A stretch of 64,000 nt of DNA. Origin: Hydrotalea sp. Its GTDB lineage: Bacteria; Bacteroidota; Bacteroidia; Chitinophagales; Chitinophagaceae. Every line of letters starts with the position of its first letter. The first letter of the stretch is position 1. The translations under genes were made by a program, and so were the position numbers. The notes below the pieces were generated by a model, which ran no database searches, was not told where the DNA came from, and worked only from the letters and a program-made list of their open reading frames with translations. Positions 46,967 to 56,566 of this stretch are shown one piece after another. The DNA lies in assembly GCA_022402565.1 (NCBI GenBank), contig JAKRSC010000025.1, positions 62,001 through 126,000 on the forward strand, in the 5' to 3' direction.

Positions 46967-47518
46967 ATGAACACCGGCTGTTTTACGTTCTTGAATAAAA
47001 ATCCAATGAAGTACGGATTATTTTTCTTTATAGTTGTACTTGCTTCAACTTCATTCAAAAATCCCGAAGCAACAGCAGATACCTATGTCATTGTGGTAGA
47101 TAAAAGTGATAATACCCTACAAGTTTTTGAAGATGATGAATGTTTAGTAACCTATCCTGTAGTTTTTGGAACATGGGATAAGTCGGATAAACTGATGGAA
47201 GGCGACAAAAGAACACCTGAGGGAGCTTATAAAATCATTCACAAGAAACCTCATAATAAATGGAGCAAATTCATGCTGATTGATTATCCGAATAAAGAAG
47301 ATCAAGAAAAATTTGAGCAAAGAAAAAGAGATGGCATAATCCCTAAACATGCTAGAATTGGAGGAAATATTGGAATTCACGGAACATGGCCCCGCGAAGA
47401 TTTTGCTATTGATTATAAACAACAATGGACAGAAGGTTGCATAAGCACCAAAAATAAATTCGTTGAAAAGCTATATACTGTTATACCTAATGGAACAAAG
47501 GTGGTGATACAGCAATAA
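46967..47518 (+). CDS. L,D-transpeptidase (YkuD family), exported
   Basis: A 183-aa protein with an N-terminal hydrophobic segment (YGLFFFIVVLASTSF). The YkuD catalytic domain has VIVVDKSDNTLQVFEDDECLVTYPVVFG, the His in IGIHGTWP, and the catalytic Cys in EGCISTKNKFVEKLY. It would form 3-3 cross-links or anchor proteins to peptidoglycan. The start could also be the ATG at 47006, which gives a shorter signal peptide. It converges with the CHAT gene with an 8-bp gap. Confidence 0.9.
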   Translation: MNTGCFTFLNKNPMKYGLFFFIVVLASTSFKNPEATADTYVIVVDKSDNTLQVFEDDECLVTYPVVFGTWDKSDKLMEGDKRTPEGAYKIIHKKPHNKWSKFMLIDYPNKEDQEKFEQRKRDGIIPKHARIGGNIGIHGTWPREDFAIDYKQQWTEGCISTKNKFVEKLYTVIPNGTKVVIQQ

Positions 47519-47526
47519 CTCTTCAT

Positions 47527-50500
47527 TTACTTCAATAACACAAATGCTGCCCATTGATAAGGATCATACTTTTGACTCATTGTAAGTTGTGTTGCTCTAA
47601 ATGCTTCCTCAATAGCCATTCCTTTGAGTGCATTATTATACAACAACTCCATAAACACCTGCGTTTCTTGGTCGGGCACCTGCCATAAACTCATAATTAA
47701 ATAATCTACACCAGCCAATTTAAATGCTCGTTGTAAACCATACACGCCCTCTCCACTTTGAATATCACCCAAACCTGTTTCGCAAGCACTTAAAATAACC
47801 AACTTGGTCTTACTCAAATCCATTACCGAAATTTCGTAAGCAGTTAATATTCCATCTTCCTTGCTACCCTTAATCTGTGTAGAGTCCCACCCAATATTCG
47901 CGCCACTAAGTGCCAATCCGGCTCTAAGCATAGGATCCTTTGCACCCATAAATCTATTTAAAGTTTGAGCAGATGCTGCATCTTTTGAAGGTTCTGGATA
48001 AAAGAAACCGTGTGTGGCAACATGTAACACTGCTGGACTTTTTCCGTCTAATTGTTTAAATCGTTCTTCTTTTGCTATTGTTCCTGTTATTACAGTTGAT
48101 TTACCAGTTGTCATTCCTTTAATCTTATTCACTTCAGTAAGTGTGCCAGGCAAATAATTGAAAACGGGTGCTTTTGCAGTTGAATAATCTATCCCACCCC
48201 AAAGCTCTATTTGATTCATTTGTACCGAAGCCGTTTGGACCAATAAATTTCGAGTGCTTGCCATTTGTACAAGTTGATAAGACTCCACGAGTCGTTGCCT
48301 ATTAGGCTGAAGCACTGCAGCTAAATTTAATTGATTGATTTGTCCATCAGTGCTGAAGTAAACCTTACTCACATCTTTAAGATAAGGCTGTAACGGTCGC
48401 CATAAAATACCATACAAAGAATCGGTATTGGCATTTGCCGATGCTTTCCCTCCAATAGTACTTCTATACAAACGCTTGACTAAAATTTCCTGTTGAGATG
48501 ATTTTTTAGTCAACAATTGAAATGCACTATCATTCTTTAGAAAAACAAGAGTGGGCTCACTCATGTCAGATCGCAAAACAAATGCAGCGTAGTAATTAAA
48601 ATTATATTTGGTCTCGTTGAATTTATAAAAAGCAACATACTCAATAGCGGCTTCACCTTTCTTTAATTTCTTCTGAACGTTGGTATAAGATGCTTTTTGT
48701 CGTTCCTGCCAACCAGAAAAAACAGAAGAATTTCTAAAGAGTTGACGCTCTATATCATTCACTTCGTTTTTCCATTGATCTAACAGTTTCGAATCCACAC
48801 TCATCTCTTTACTAAGCATTGCCTGCCCAATCTTCTTTTTCAAGGCTTGATATTTTCCAAATTGCTCTTGTAGAGTTACATCACCTGTTGACTTCACTGC
48901 TGCTGCCAACCCTCTTGAGCTTTCTAGTAATAACCCTTTGTAAAAAAGAATTGCGTCTAATAACCAAGCATGGTTCTTTAAATGATTCCCTGTTTCTTGT
49001 CGAAGATTCAATCCAGAAAAAACAATAAAGCGCATGGTTTGAGCTACATCTGCTTTTTCAGACTCAGAAAGCCCGGTTGTATATTCAATGATATAATCTT
49101 GTTGTCGCCTTGCACTCACTCGCACCAATGAATCAGCCTTGTTCCAATTTTTCAAATCCTTATAAGCAGCAAACATATTCATGGTAATGCTATTTACATA
49201 AGGATGAACCAGCGGGAAAGTTTTAATTGCATTTTTATACCCAAAATCATAATATACTAAAGCACTATCATATCTTTTTTGTTCAAAAAAATTAGTCCCT
49301 ATATTGGTGTAGATACTAGTGAGCCCATTATAGCCATCTCCATAAATTTTTTTCATTAATCGAATGGCTTCTCTGTTATAAAAGTTACTGCTATCATATT
49401 TCTTTAATCCACTGTACGCCACTCCTAAAGTATTTAAACAAGAAACCGCTTTAGAAGACTCTTTTCCAAACTTCCCTGTATAAAAATTATATGCATACAG
49501 AGCAAAGTCAGTTCCAGATCTATAGTTCCTCAAATCAACATAAGTAGCTCCCATGTTCAGAATAAGTCCAACTGTCAACTCATGACGCATACCCAAAACT
49601 CTTCTTGAAATAACAAACGCCTCATCGAAAGAATACAAAGCATCTCTAGAACGGCCCACTTCTTTGTATAATAATGCAATTGAATTAAGTAAACCAATAT
49701 AATCGGTCGATATTGTATCACCCATTTGCCTTAATACAGTTCGTTCTTGATCGTAATAATAAAATGCATTACTATAATCTTTTTGTAGGCTATAGTAATA
49801 TCCTAAAAAGTTTAATGATAAACTATACTGCCTGTTTATTTTACCAGCAGTTCTTTGTATAATGCCTATGGCTTTTTGCAGCATAGGTACAACATCATTC
49901 ATTTCACCCAATGCCATACTCACCTGAGCTAATGATCGAAGGCAAATACCATATTGTAGGGTCTCTTCATTATACACTTTTTTTGTTCTCTCTTCAACTT
50001 CAGTAATAATTGTTTTAGCTTCTTTGTAAAGCTGCAATGCCATATATGACTCAAATAAACGCATGCCTTCCATGTAAATAATATCACGACTGGCATCACT
50101 ATTAACTAAAAATTCCGCATAAGCTTTTTTCAAATGAATAATAGCTTGTTCATGGTATCCCAATTTTGCATACGACTGACCCAAAGAAGAGTTTAAAAAT
50201 GCATAATAGGTTGCATTAGGTTTTCGATTCTTTTCATAAAAATTATAGGCTGCTTTACCTGATACTATTGCCGAATCATGCATGCCTGTTTGAGTAAATG
50301 AAATTGTGAGCATTAAAACTTGAAAGTAATATTGATTATCAGACACAGAAGTATCTGAATGACATTGTTGCAATACCTTCTGATACATTGCTACTGCTTC
50401 TTTGAATTTTCCTCCAGCTACTAATCCTTCTGCAGTTTTCATTAAATCTAAGCAAGGGCTCTTAGGTTGTTGTGCATTTGTTGTTATTATATATGTAGTT

Positions 50501-50532
50501 AATACAAATGATATTAAGAAAAACTGTTTCAT
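47527..50532 (-). CDS. TPR-CHAT domain protein (caspase-like), exported
   Basis: A 1001-aa protein with a signal peptide (MKQFFLISFVLTTYIITTNA). TPR-type helices fill about 25-480 (SLGQSYAKLGYHEQAIIHLKKAY; NSIALLYKEVGRSRDALYSFDEAF), then a helical linker and a C-terminal CHAT domain (about 700-1001). The catalytic dyad is visible: H841 in VLHVATHGFF and C917 in LVILSACETGLGD. Family proteins are caspase-like proteases or scaffolds. No obvious substrate gene is adjacent, and it is not in an operon. Confidence 0.93.
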   Translation of the reverse strand: MKQFFLISFVLTTYIITTNAQQPKSPCLDLMKTAEGLVAGGKFKEAVAMYQKVLQQCHSDTSVSDNQYYFQVLMLTISFTQTGMHDSAIVSGKAAYNFYEKNRKPNATYYAFLNSSLGQSYAKLGYHEQAIIHLKKAYAEFLVNSDASRDIIYMEGMRLFESYMALQLYKEAKTIITEVEERTKKVYNEETLQYGICLRSLAQVSMALGEMNDVVPMLQKAIGIIQRTAGKINRQYSLSLNFLGYYYSLQKDYSNAFYYYDQERTVLRQMGDTISTDYIGLLNSIALLYKEVGRSRDALYSFDEAFVISRRVLGMRHELTVGLILNMGATYVDLRNYRSGTDFALYAYNFYTGKFGKESSKAVSCLNTLGVAYSGLKKYDSSNFYNREAIRLMKKIYGDGYNGLTSIYTNIGTNFFEQKRYDSALVYYDFGYKNAIKTFPLVHPYVNSITMNMFAAYKDLKNWNKADSLVRVSARRQQDYIIEYTTGLSESEKADVAQTMRFIVFSGLNLRQETGNHLKNHAWLLDAILFYKGLLLESSRGLAAAVKSTGDVTLQEQFGKYQALKKKIGQAMLSKEMSVDSKLLDQWKNEVNDIERQLFRNSSVFSGWQERQKASYTNVQKKLKKGEAAIEYVAFYKFNETKYNFNYYAAFVLRSDMSEPTLVFLKNDSAFQLLTKKSSQQEILVKRLYRSTIGGKASANANTDSLYGILWRPLQPYLKDVSKVYFSTDGQINQLNLAAVLQPNRQRLVESYQLVQMASTRNLLVQTASVQMNQIELWGGIDYSTAKAPVFNYLPGTLTEVNKIKGMTTGKSTVITGTIAKEERFKQLDGKSPAVLHVATHGFFYPEPSKDAASAQTLNRFMGAKDPMLRAGLALSGANIGWDSTQIKGSKEDGILTAYEISVMDLSKTKLVILSACETGLGDIQSGEGVYGLQRAFKLAGVDYLIMSLWQVPDQETQVFMELLYNNALKGMAIEEAFRATQLTMSQKYDPYQWAAFVLLK

Positions 50533-50684
50533 ATAAGCTAATTGTCATTCAAATTACTACAAGACGTTTATTATTTGTTACATTTTTGATGAACAACAAT
50601 TTCAGCAATGTTGCAAAAACTTCCGTTCATTCAATAAAAACGACGATTCGTGAACTAAAAACGACAGTTCACAAAATGATTACA

Positions 50685-50713
50685 TTGTAAATGATTGAGC
50701 AGTAGTATATTTG
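50685..50713 (+). promoter_or_regulatory. Strong Bacteroidota-type promoter for a short transcript
   Basis: TTG (50685-50687), an 18-bp spacer and TATATTTG (50706-50713) match the -33/-7 pattern. Predicted start is near 50719. No open reading frame of plausible size follows; a terminator lies about 60 bp downstream. Confidence 0.6.
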
Positions 50714-50719
50714 CATTGT

Positions 50720-50800
50720 TAACTCGAAGAGATCAACTCAACATAAGTGTTTATTATCGGGGGGTACTAAACATTATGCCGGACCAAGTCCGGCATTTTT
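50720..50800 (+). ncRNA. Candidate small RNA of about 80 nt
   Basis: A promoter and a + strand terminator bracket this stretch in the 271-bp gap between two minus-strand genes. The transcript would include TCGGGGGGTACTAAAC, then the terminator stem. There is no start codon with a meaningful frame before the stem. It matches no RNA family I know. The 5' end is inferred from the promoter. Confidence 0.5.
50776..50800 (+). terminator. Rho-independent terminator, + strand
   Basis: Perfect ATGCCGGAC (50776-50784) and GTCCGGCAT (50788-50796) with CAA loop, followed by T5 and more T-rich sequence. On the minus strand the hairpin, 8 bp after rnhB, is followed by few T residues, so + strand use is favoured. 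Confidence 0.85.
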
Positions 50801-50803
50801 ATT

Positions 50804-51403
50804 TTATGGAAAAAGTGTTGGATTAGGCAGAATTGAAAAGCTTTTCCTATGGTATTTACACAAACCATATTGCTCAATTGCTTTTCTATGTTTTAATGTT
50901 CCATAGCCCTTGTTATTCTTCCAATCGTATTGCGGAAACTCATCGGCCAATTGTTGCATATAAGCATCTCTCTCAGTTTTAGCCAATATACTTGCTGCAG
51001 CTATACTCGCAAATCTTCCATCACCTTTTACCAAACATGCATGATCAACCCCTTTATAGACCTTAAATCGGTTACCATCAATTAGCAAAAACTCAGGCTT
51101 CTGTTTCAAGCCCTCAATGGCCCTATGCATAGCTAAATAGGTGGCCTGTAAAATATTGATGCTATCAATTTCTTCCACCGTTGCCTTTCCAATTGCATAA
51201 GCCAAAGCACTGCCTTCAATCACATCCCTTAGCTTAGTTCTATTTTCAGCAGAGAGTTTTTTACTATCGTTTAATAAAGGATGGGAAAAACTTGGGTCAA
51301 GTATAACAGCAGCAGCAACAACCGGACCGGCATAACAACCCCTCCCAGCCTCATCAACGCCAGCTTCTAATCTTCCTTCTGTATAAAATGCAGCTAATTT
51401 CAT
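50804..51403 (-). CDS. rnhB: Ribonuclease HII
   Basis: A 199-aa enzyme removing ribonucleotides from DNA and RNA-DNA hybrids. The catalytic DEAGRG motif is in AGVDEAGRGCYAGPVVAAAVIL; other marks are NDSKKLSAENRTKL, LLIDGNRF, KGDGRFASIAAASILAKTERD and YDWKNNKGYGTLKHRKAI. Length normal. It is divergent from ctaA with a 74-bp gap. Confidence 0.97.
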   Translation of the reverse strand: MKLAAFYTEGRLEAGVDEAGRGCYAGPVVAAAVILDPSFSHPLLNDSKKLSAENRTKLRDVIEGSALAYAIGKATVEEIDSINILQATYLAMHRAIEGLKQKPEFLLIDGNRFKVYKGVDHACLVKGDGRFASIAAASILAKTERDAYMQQLADEFPQYDWKNNKGYGTLKHRKAIEQYGLCKYHRKSFSILPNPTLFP

Positions 51404-51454
51404 AAAATCTGGTTCATTAAGCGCACAAACAGCATCCTCCTTTGTTATTGCTTA

Positions 51455-51462
51455 TACATTTG
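51455..51462 (+). promoter_or_regulatory. -7 promoter element of ctaA
   Basis: TACATTTG matches TAnnTTTG, ending 15 bp before the ATG at 51478. It shows that a TTG frame opening at 51442 cannot be the start. Confidence 0.5.
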
Positions 51463-51477
51463 CAAAAAAAAGGAATT

Positions 51478-52560
51478 ATGGACTCAGTTGCGACAGGAAA
51501 GAAAGAAAGAGCAGTTGCTATTTGGCTTTGGATTGGGGTAGGAATGACAGTTTTCCAAATAGCTTTGGGGGGAATTACCCGACTCACGGGAAGTGGTCTC
51601 TCTATTACTGAATGGAATGTAGTAACGGGCACTTTACCTCCTTTATCGGCTGCCGACTGGCAAGCTGAGTTCCTGAAATACCAGCAAACACCTCAATTTC
51701 AGTTGCTGAACATGGACTTTACATTGGGCGATTTTAAGTTTATTTATTTCTGGGAATGGTTCCACCGCCTTTGGGCCAGACTTATTGGATTGGTATTTGC
51801 CATTGGATTCATCTACTTTTTAGTTACAAAATCTTTCAAAAAAACTATGGTCACCCCGCTCATTGGACTATTCTTACTTGGTGGTCTGCAGGGTGCTATT
51901 GGGTGGATTATGGTTGCAAGCGGATTAACAGGCGATGCTGTTTATGTAAAACCAACTCGTTTAGCACTTCACTTTATCTTTGCACTTACATTACTATCTT
52001 ATACCACCTGGATTGCTCTTCGACATAGCATTTCCAGCAAGTCAAATATTGAAGCGCCCCAATTGAAAAAATGGTTGTTATGGGGAATTCCACTGGTAAT
52101 TGTTCAATTGATGTATGGAGCACTTATGGCAGGACATAAAGCAGCAACAGCAGCACCCACATGGCCAGATATTAATGGCGCAATTGTTCCAGATGGATTG
52201 TTTTTTCATCAACCTGCACTCATCAACTTCATAGATAATACCATACTGGTGCATTTCATTCACCGCGGAATTGCTTATGTATTGGTTATTGGTGTACTCC
52301 TTTGGACTTGGAAAGCATTGCAATTAAAAAATGTGTCGAACACCTTCGCTAAGTGGAGATGGGTCCCAGCTACTTTGATTCTTGTACAATTGATTTTAGG
52401 TATTGCATCTGTTTTATTCAGCACTCAAATTATTCCCAATACATGGGGCTTATTTGAATGGGCAGCTCAATTACACCAGTTAGTGGGTATGGCCTTTTTA
52501 TTGTCTCTAATTAGCCTTTGGTACTTGATGACACCCAGACAAAATGAGTTAGCCGCATAA
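51478..52560 (+). CDS. ctaA: Haem A synthase (COX15/CtaA family)
   Basis: A 360-aa, eight-TM protein oxidising the C8 methyl of haem O to make haem A for aa3-type cytochrome oxidase. Family marks: ALGGITRLTGSGLSITEWNVVTG, WEWFHRLWARLIG, QGAIGWIMVASGL, LALHFIFALTLLSYT, FIHRGIAYVLVIG and LHQLVGMAFLL, which supply the haem-binding His in helices. A weak hairpin (52594-52613) with few Ts follows. Its presence implies aerobic respiration alongside N2O reduction. Confidence 0.95.
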   Translation: MDSVATGKKERAVAIWLWIGVGMTVFQIALGGITRLTGSGLSITEWNVVTGTLPPLSAADWQAEFLKYQQTPQFQLLNMDFTLGDFKFIYFWEWFHRLWARLIGLVFAIGFIYFLVTKSFKKTMVTPLIGLFLLGGLQGAIGWIMVASGLTGDAVYVKPTRLALHFIFALTLLSYTTWIALRHSISSKSNIEAPQLKKWLLWGIPLVIVQLMYGALMAGHKAATAAPTWPDINGAIVPDGLFFHQPALINFIDNTILVHFIHRGIAYVLVIGVLLWTWKALQLKNVSNTFAKWRWVPATLILVQLILGIASVLFSTQIIPNTWGLFEWAAQLHQLVGMAFLLSLISLWYLMTPRQNELAA

Positions 52561-52621
52561 GTTGACAAACCATTAACGGACTGAACACAGCTTTTCCCCT
52601 ATTTTTAAGGGAAGTTTTGTT

Positions 52622-54850
52622 ATGCGCATACGCTCGTTTTTAAAAGGATGCTGGTTTTCGCTGCCTATGCAACTTTTGTTGCTTCATTTTAGGAAGTACC
52701 AAATATTGTTGCTGTTTTGGTATATTCTATTTGCTACTGTAGGCGGAGAATTTATGACAAGTTTTGGTGCGTACTCTCTTTATTTAGCTCCTGAGTATTA
52801 TGGTCAGGTAAATGCACTCAGCACCGCCATAGTTGGAGTTGCTTTTGCTGTGTTTATGATGAGTTGGAACATCACTACATTTATTCTGCATGCAAAACAC
52901 CTTCGATTTTTAGCTACTACTGCACAACCTTTCTTGAAATATTGTATCAACAACGCCATCATCCCCATCATTTTTCTCGTTTTCTATTCGGTGCATGCTA
53001 TTCAATACGACCAACAACAAGCATTGTTAACCGATCGTGAGATTATTGAATTAATGCTTGGCTTTGCAGGTGGATTTGTGGGAACTATTATACTTAGCTT
53101 TCTCTACTTTTTTGGAGCTGATAAAACTATTTTTTTCACACTGGGTAAAGAAATAACAGTTGCCAATCAAGAATATACATATAAACAACACGAAACACTT
53201 CCCGAAATACAGTCGGAAATGAAAGTACATTGGTTTCTTTCTGCTGGACTTCGACTTAGAAAACCTCGCGATGTTCGACATTATAGAGAGGCATTTTTGG
53301 ATGCCATCTTTAAAAGGCACCATCTTGCAGCAGTTGGATCTGTATTCATAGCATTTTTGTTTTTAATTTTCGTTGGATTTGCACAAGACGAATCTTTCTT
53401 TCAAATTCCTGCTGCAGCTAGTATTACCATCTTATTTGCTATTTTGATTGCTGTAGCAGGTGCATTATCGGTTTTATTCAAAACATGGACCATTCCTGTT
53501 TTACTTGTTGCCTATCTTTTGTTTAACTACCTCTATATAAATGAAATTTTCGATCCTAGAAACAAAGCCTATGGCATTAACTACACAGATAAATCTAATC
53601 GACCTGCGTATAACAGAACTACTTTATTAAATCAGACTCAGGACTCAGCGTTAGAAGCCGATAAAAAATATTACCTACAATTATTAAATAATTGGAAAGC
53701 GCGTCAAACAGCCGAAAAGCCGGTTATGATTATCATTAACACCAGTGGTGGGGGTACAAGATCGGCCACTTTTACTATGAATACCCTTCAAAGACTCGAT
53801 AGTCTTACTGGCGGACAACTTATGCGTAAAACCTTACTTATTAGTGGAGCTTCGGGGGGAATGTTAGGAGCAGCATATTTCAGAGCACTCTATGAAGCGA
53901 AACAAAAAGGTAAACCCATTTCCTTACGAGACACAACTTATGTAAATGATATTTCAAAAGATTTGCTAAACCCACTTTTCTCGTCTTTGGTAGCGAGAGA
54001 TATTATTGGACCGGTTCAAAAATTTACCTTTCGGAAGCAATCTTATACAAAAGACAGAGGTTATGCATTTGAGAAAAAACTGAATGAAAACACAAGAGGA
54101 CTGCTCAACAAAACTTTATATGACTATAAAGATGCAGAGTTACAAGCAAAAGTGCCGCTTATGCTGTTCAATGCAGTCATTACAAGAGATGGGCGAAAAA
54201 TGATTATGGCTAGTCACCCTGCACGTTTCCTCATGAAAGCGCAACATCGTGCGAGTGATAGTTTAGCCAATGATCCAGATGCAGTTGATTTTTATAGCCT
54301 GTTTAGGAACCAACATGCTGGCGATTTGCGTATTCTTTCTGCATTGAGAATGAATGCAACCTTTCCATATGTACTTCCCAATGTTTGGCTGCCTTCTGAT
54401 CCAATTATAGATGTAATGGATGCTGGATTAAGGGATAATTTTGGAACAGAAACAGCACTTCGATTTGTGAATACTTTTCAAGATTGGTTGAAAGAAAACA
54501 CTTCGCAAATTATCCTCATTCAAATTAGAGATCGAAAGAGAGGCGATTGGGACAAGGTTTTAGAAGACAATAGCTTCATCAGCTTTTTTACCAAACCAAT
54601 GCTATTACTTCAAAAAAATTGGTTCAAGCTGCAAGATTATTACCAAAACGATCAATTGGAATATAGCATTCGCAATTTTGATGGCAAACTCCATAGAATC
54701 AGCTTTCAATATATACCTACCTTATCTAATAATCCTGCTAGTTTAAGTTTTCATTTAACAGCTGCTGAAAAGAAAGATATTGCTGTTTCGTTAAATACAA
54801 CTGAAAATCAAATAGAAATGAAAAGATTACGAAGCCTACTTCGTAAATAA
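52622..54850 (+). CDS. Patatin-like phospholipase with N-terminal membrane domain
   Basis: A 742-aa protein with about seven hydrophobic segments in residues 20-310, then a patatin domain (about 370-700). The oxyanion loop NTSGGGTRSATF, nucleophile Ser in SGASGGMLGAAYF (G-x-S-x-G) and catalytic Asp in DVMDAGLRDNFG are visible. It should be a membrane-bound lipid acyl hydrolase. A -7-like AAGTTTTG directly before the start makes a later start such as ATG 52667 possible. Confidence 0.88.
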   Translation: MRIRSFLKGCWFSLPMQLLLLHFRKYQILLLFWYILFATVGGEFMTSFGAYSLYLAPEYYGQVNALSTAIVGVAFAVFMMSWNITTFILHAKHLRFLATTAQPFLKYCINNAIIPIIFLVFYSVHAIQYDQQQALLTDREIIELMLGFAGGFVGTIILSFLYFFGADKTIFFTLGKEITVANQEYTYKQHETLPEIQSEMKVHWFLSAGLRLRKPRDVRHYREAFLDAIFKRHHLAAVGSVFIAFLFLIFVGFAQDESFFQIPAAASITILFAILIAVAGALSVLFKTWTIPVLLVAYLLFNYLYINEIFDPRNKAYGINYTDKSNRPAYNRTTLLNQTQDSALEADKKYYLQLLNNWKARQTAEKPVMIIINTSGGGTRSATFTMNTLQRLDSLTGGQLMRKTLLISGASGGMLGAAYFRALYEAKQKGKPISLRDTTYVNDISKDLLNPLFSSLVARDIIGPVQKFTFRKQSYTKDRGYAFEKKLNENTRGLLNKTLYDYKDAELQAKVPLMLFNAVITRDGRKMIMASHPARFLMKAQHRASDSLANDPDAVDFYSLFRNQHAGDLRILSALRMNATFPYVLPNVWLPSDPIIDVMDAGLRDNFGTETALRFVNTFQDWLKENTSQIILIQIRDRKRGDWDKVLEDNSFISFFTKPMLLLQKNWFKLQDYYQNDQLEYSIRNFDGKLHRISFQYIPTLSNNPASLSFHLTAAEKKDIAVSLNTTENQIEMKRLRSLLRK

Positions 54851-54858
54851 ATGAAATA

Positions 54859-54887
54859 TTGAAATCCTAATCATTCCCCTAATTTTG
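54859..54887 (+). promoter_or_regulatory. Promoter of gcvT-rlpA
   Basis: TTG (54859-54861), an 18-bp spacer and TAATTTTG (54880-54887) match the Bacteroidota -33/-7 promoter. The predicted start is near 54893. Confidence 0.6.
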
Positions 54888-54914
54888 CCCCTCAATAATT
54901 AAATGCTCGTTTAT

Positions 54915-55988
54915 ATGAAAAATACTCCTTTTACTGCTCACCACCAGGCACTTGGCGCTAAAATGGCAGAATTTGCCGGTTATAATATGCCCATTAGTTA
55001 TACGGGTATCAACGACGAACATGCTGCCGTTCGTAATCGTGCTGGCGTGTTTGATGTTAGTCATATGGGTGAGTTTATTTTGAAAGGACCGAATGCTTTA
55101 GCATTAATTCAAAAAGTTACTTCTAACGATGCATCTAAACTAACTAAAGGAAAAGCACAGTACAGCTGTTTAACAAATGAAGAAGGTGGTATAGTGGATG
55201 ATTTGATTGTGTATTGTGTTGAAGAAAATAACGTGTACATGTTGGTGGTGAATGCCAGTAATATCGAAAAAGATTGGAATTGGATAAGTAACAGAAATAC
55301 TGATCAAGTGGAAATGCACAATATCAGCGACAAAACTTGTTTGTTAGCTATTCAAGGTCCACAAGCTTGTAAGCTCCTTCAACCTCTTACACAAATAGAT
55401 ATCCTCAACTTAAAGTATTACACATTTGAAAAAGGTGAGTTTGCTGGAGTAAAAAATGTATTGGTCAGCGCAACAGGTTATACTGGTTCTGGTGGAATTG
55501 AAATTTATTTTGAAGATGTAGATGGTGCTGCTGATAAAATTTGGAAAGCGATCGCTGATTTAAGCATTCCTCCTATTGGATTAGGTGCGCGTGATACCCT
55601 TCGCTTAGAAATGGGTTATTGCTTGTATGGCAACGATATAGATGATACCACTTCTCCTTTAGAAGCTGGTTTAGGATGGATTACCAAATTCACGAAAGAG
55701 TTTACAGCTCGTCCAATTCTAGAAGCACAAAAAGCTGCTGGTATTACCCGAAAACTAGTTGGATTTGAAATGGTTGAAAGAGGTATTCCAAGACACGACT
55801 ACCCTATTCTAGATGCATCTGGAAATACAATTGGAAAGGTTACCAGTGGTACACAAGCTCCTAGCTTAAACAAAGCAGTTGGATTGGGTTATGTGGCGTT
55901 ATCCCATGCTAACCTTGATGCAGAAATTTTTATTGAAATCCGCAACAAGCCTGTTCTTGCTAAAGTGGTGAAGTTTCCTTTTCAATAA
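54915..55988 (+). CDS. gcvT: Aminomethyltransferase (glycine cleavage T protein)
   Basis: A 357-aa folate-dependent enzyme of the glycine cleavage system. It begins [29 protein letters not shown], shown in part as [20 protein letters not shown]; marks include [51 protein letters not shown] and [18 protein letters not shown]. An ATG at 54903 would add four residues. The stop overlaps the rlpA start by one base; gcvH and gcvP are not here. Confidence 0.95.
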   Translation: MKNTPFTAHHQALGAKMAEFAGYNMPISYTGINDEHAAVRNRAGVFDVSHMGEFILKGPNALALIQKVTSNDASKLTKGKAQYSCLTNEEGGIVDDLIVYCVEENNVYMLVVNASNIEKDWNWISNRNTDQVEMHNISDKTCLLAIQGPQACKLLQPLTQIDILNLKYYTFEKGEFAGVKNVLVSATGYTGSGGIEIYFEDVDGAADKIWKAIADLSIPPIGLGARDTLRLEMGYCLYGNDIDDTTSPLEAGLGWITKFTKEFTARPILEAQKAAGITRKLVGFEMVERGIPRHDYPILDASGNTIGKVTSGTQAPSLNKAVGLGYVALSHANLDAEIFIEIRNKPVLAKVVKFPFQ

Positions 55989-56374
55989 TGAAATGGAATA
56001 AAAACATTGTACTGCTACTGCTCTTCACCTTATTTTTTTGGAGTTGTAGCAGGAAGTCAAATCCAAGTAAATCGGGTTTTGTAACTGAAGAGGGACAAGC
56101 TTCATTTTATGCAGATAAGTTTGAAGGAAGACCTACCGCAAGTGGAGAAACTTTTCAACAAAGAAAGCTGACAGCTGCGCACAAGACACTACCTTTTGGT
56201 ACAGAAGTAAAAGTGACCAATCTTCAAAACAAGAAATCTGTACTTGTTAAAATCAACGATCGTGGTCCATTTGTACGTGGACGAATCATTGATTTAAGTC
56301 GTGCTGCTGCCCAAGAAATTGATATGATTCGCGCGGGTGTTGTACCAGTAAAAATTGAATACAAGAAGCAATAA
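55988..56374 (+). CDS. rlpA: RlpA-like septal ring lytic transglycosylase lipoprotein
   Basis: A 128-aa lipoprotein (signal ending LFFWSCSRK) with a double-psi beta-barrel. Marks are [37 protein letters not shown] and [22 protein letters not shown], with the catalytic Asp in NDRGP. RlpA proteins cut denuded glycan strands at the septum. It lacks the SPOR domain found in many homologues. It shares a transcript with gcvT. Confidence 0.93.
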   Translation: MKWNKNIVLLLLFTLFFWSCSRKSNPSKSGFVTEEGQASFYADKFEGRPTASGETFQQRKLTAAHKTLPFGTEVKVTNLQNKKSVLVKINDRGPFVRGRIIDLSRAAAQEIDMIRAGVVPVKIEYKKQ

Positions 56375-56553
56375 AGGGATTTAATCATTGGTCTGTCTTA
56401 CAAATTATTTTAGTTGCGGCTTGAAATATCCTTATAAAATAACGCTCTACACATTCTACAATTCAATACAACAACAAATTAGATATCTCCCTTTCAAAGC
56501 TTACCCTAGCTAAAAGGTTTCTTAATTCGTAGTTTCCTGTTTTATACACGCAG

Positions 56554-56561
56554 TATATTTG
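56554..56561 (+). promoter_or_regulatory. -7 element of comB, suggesting a leaderless mRNA
   Basis: TATATTTG matches TAnnTTTG and ends 5 bp before the ATG at 56567, so transcription would start at or next to the A of the start codon. The 192-bp gap upstream holds nothing else that I can identify. Confidence 0.5.
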
Positions 56562-56566
56562 CAGCT

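Noticed and set aside
50508-50690. 60-aa + strand frame upstream of the candidate sRNA
   Set aside because: It lies mostly in the promoter region of the CHAT gene, has low-complexity Thr/Ile content and no credible start context.
52594-52613. Terminator after ctaA
   Set aside because: Only a 5-bp stem with a 10-nt loop and a short T stretch; too weak to list.
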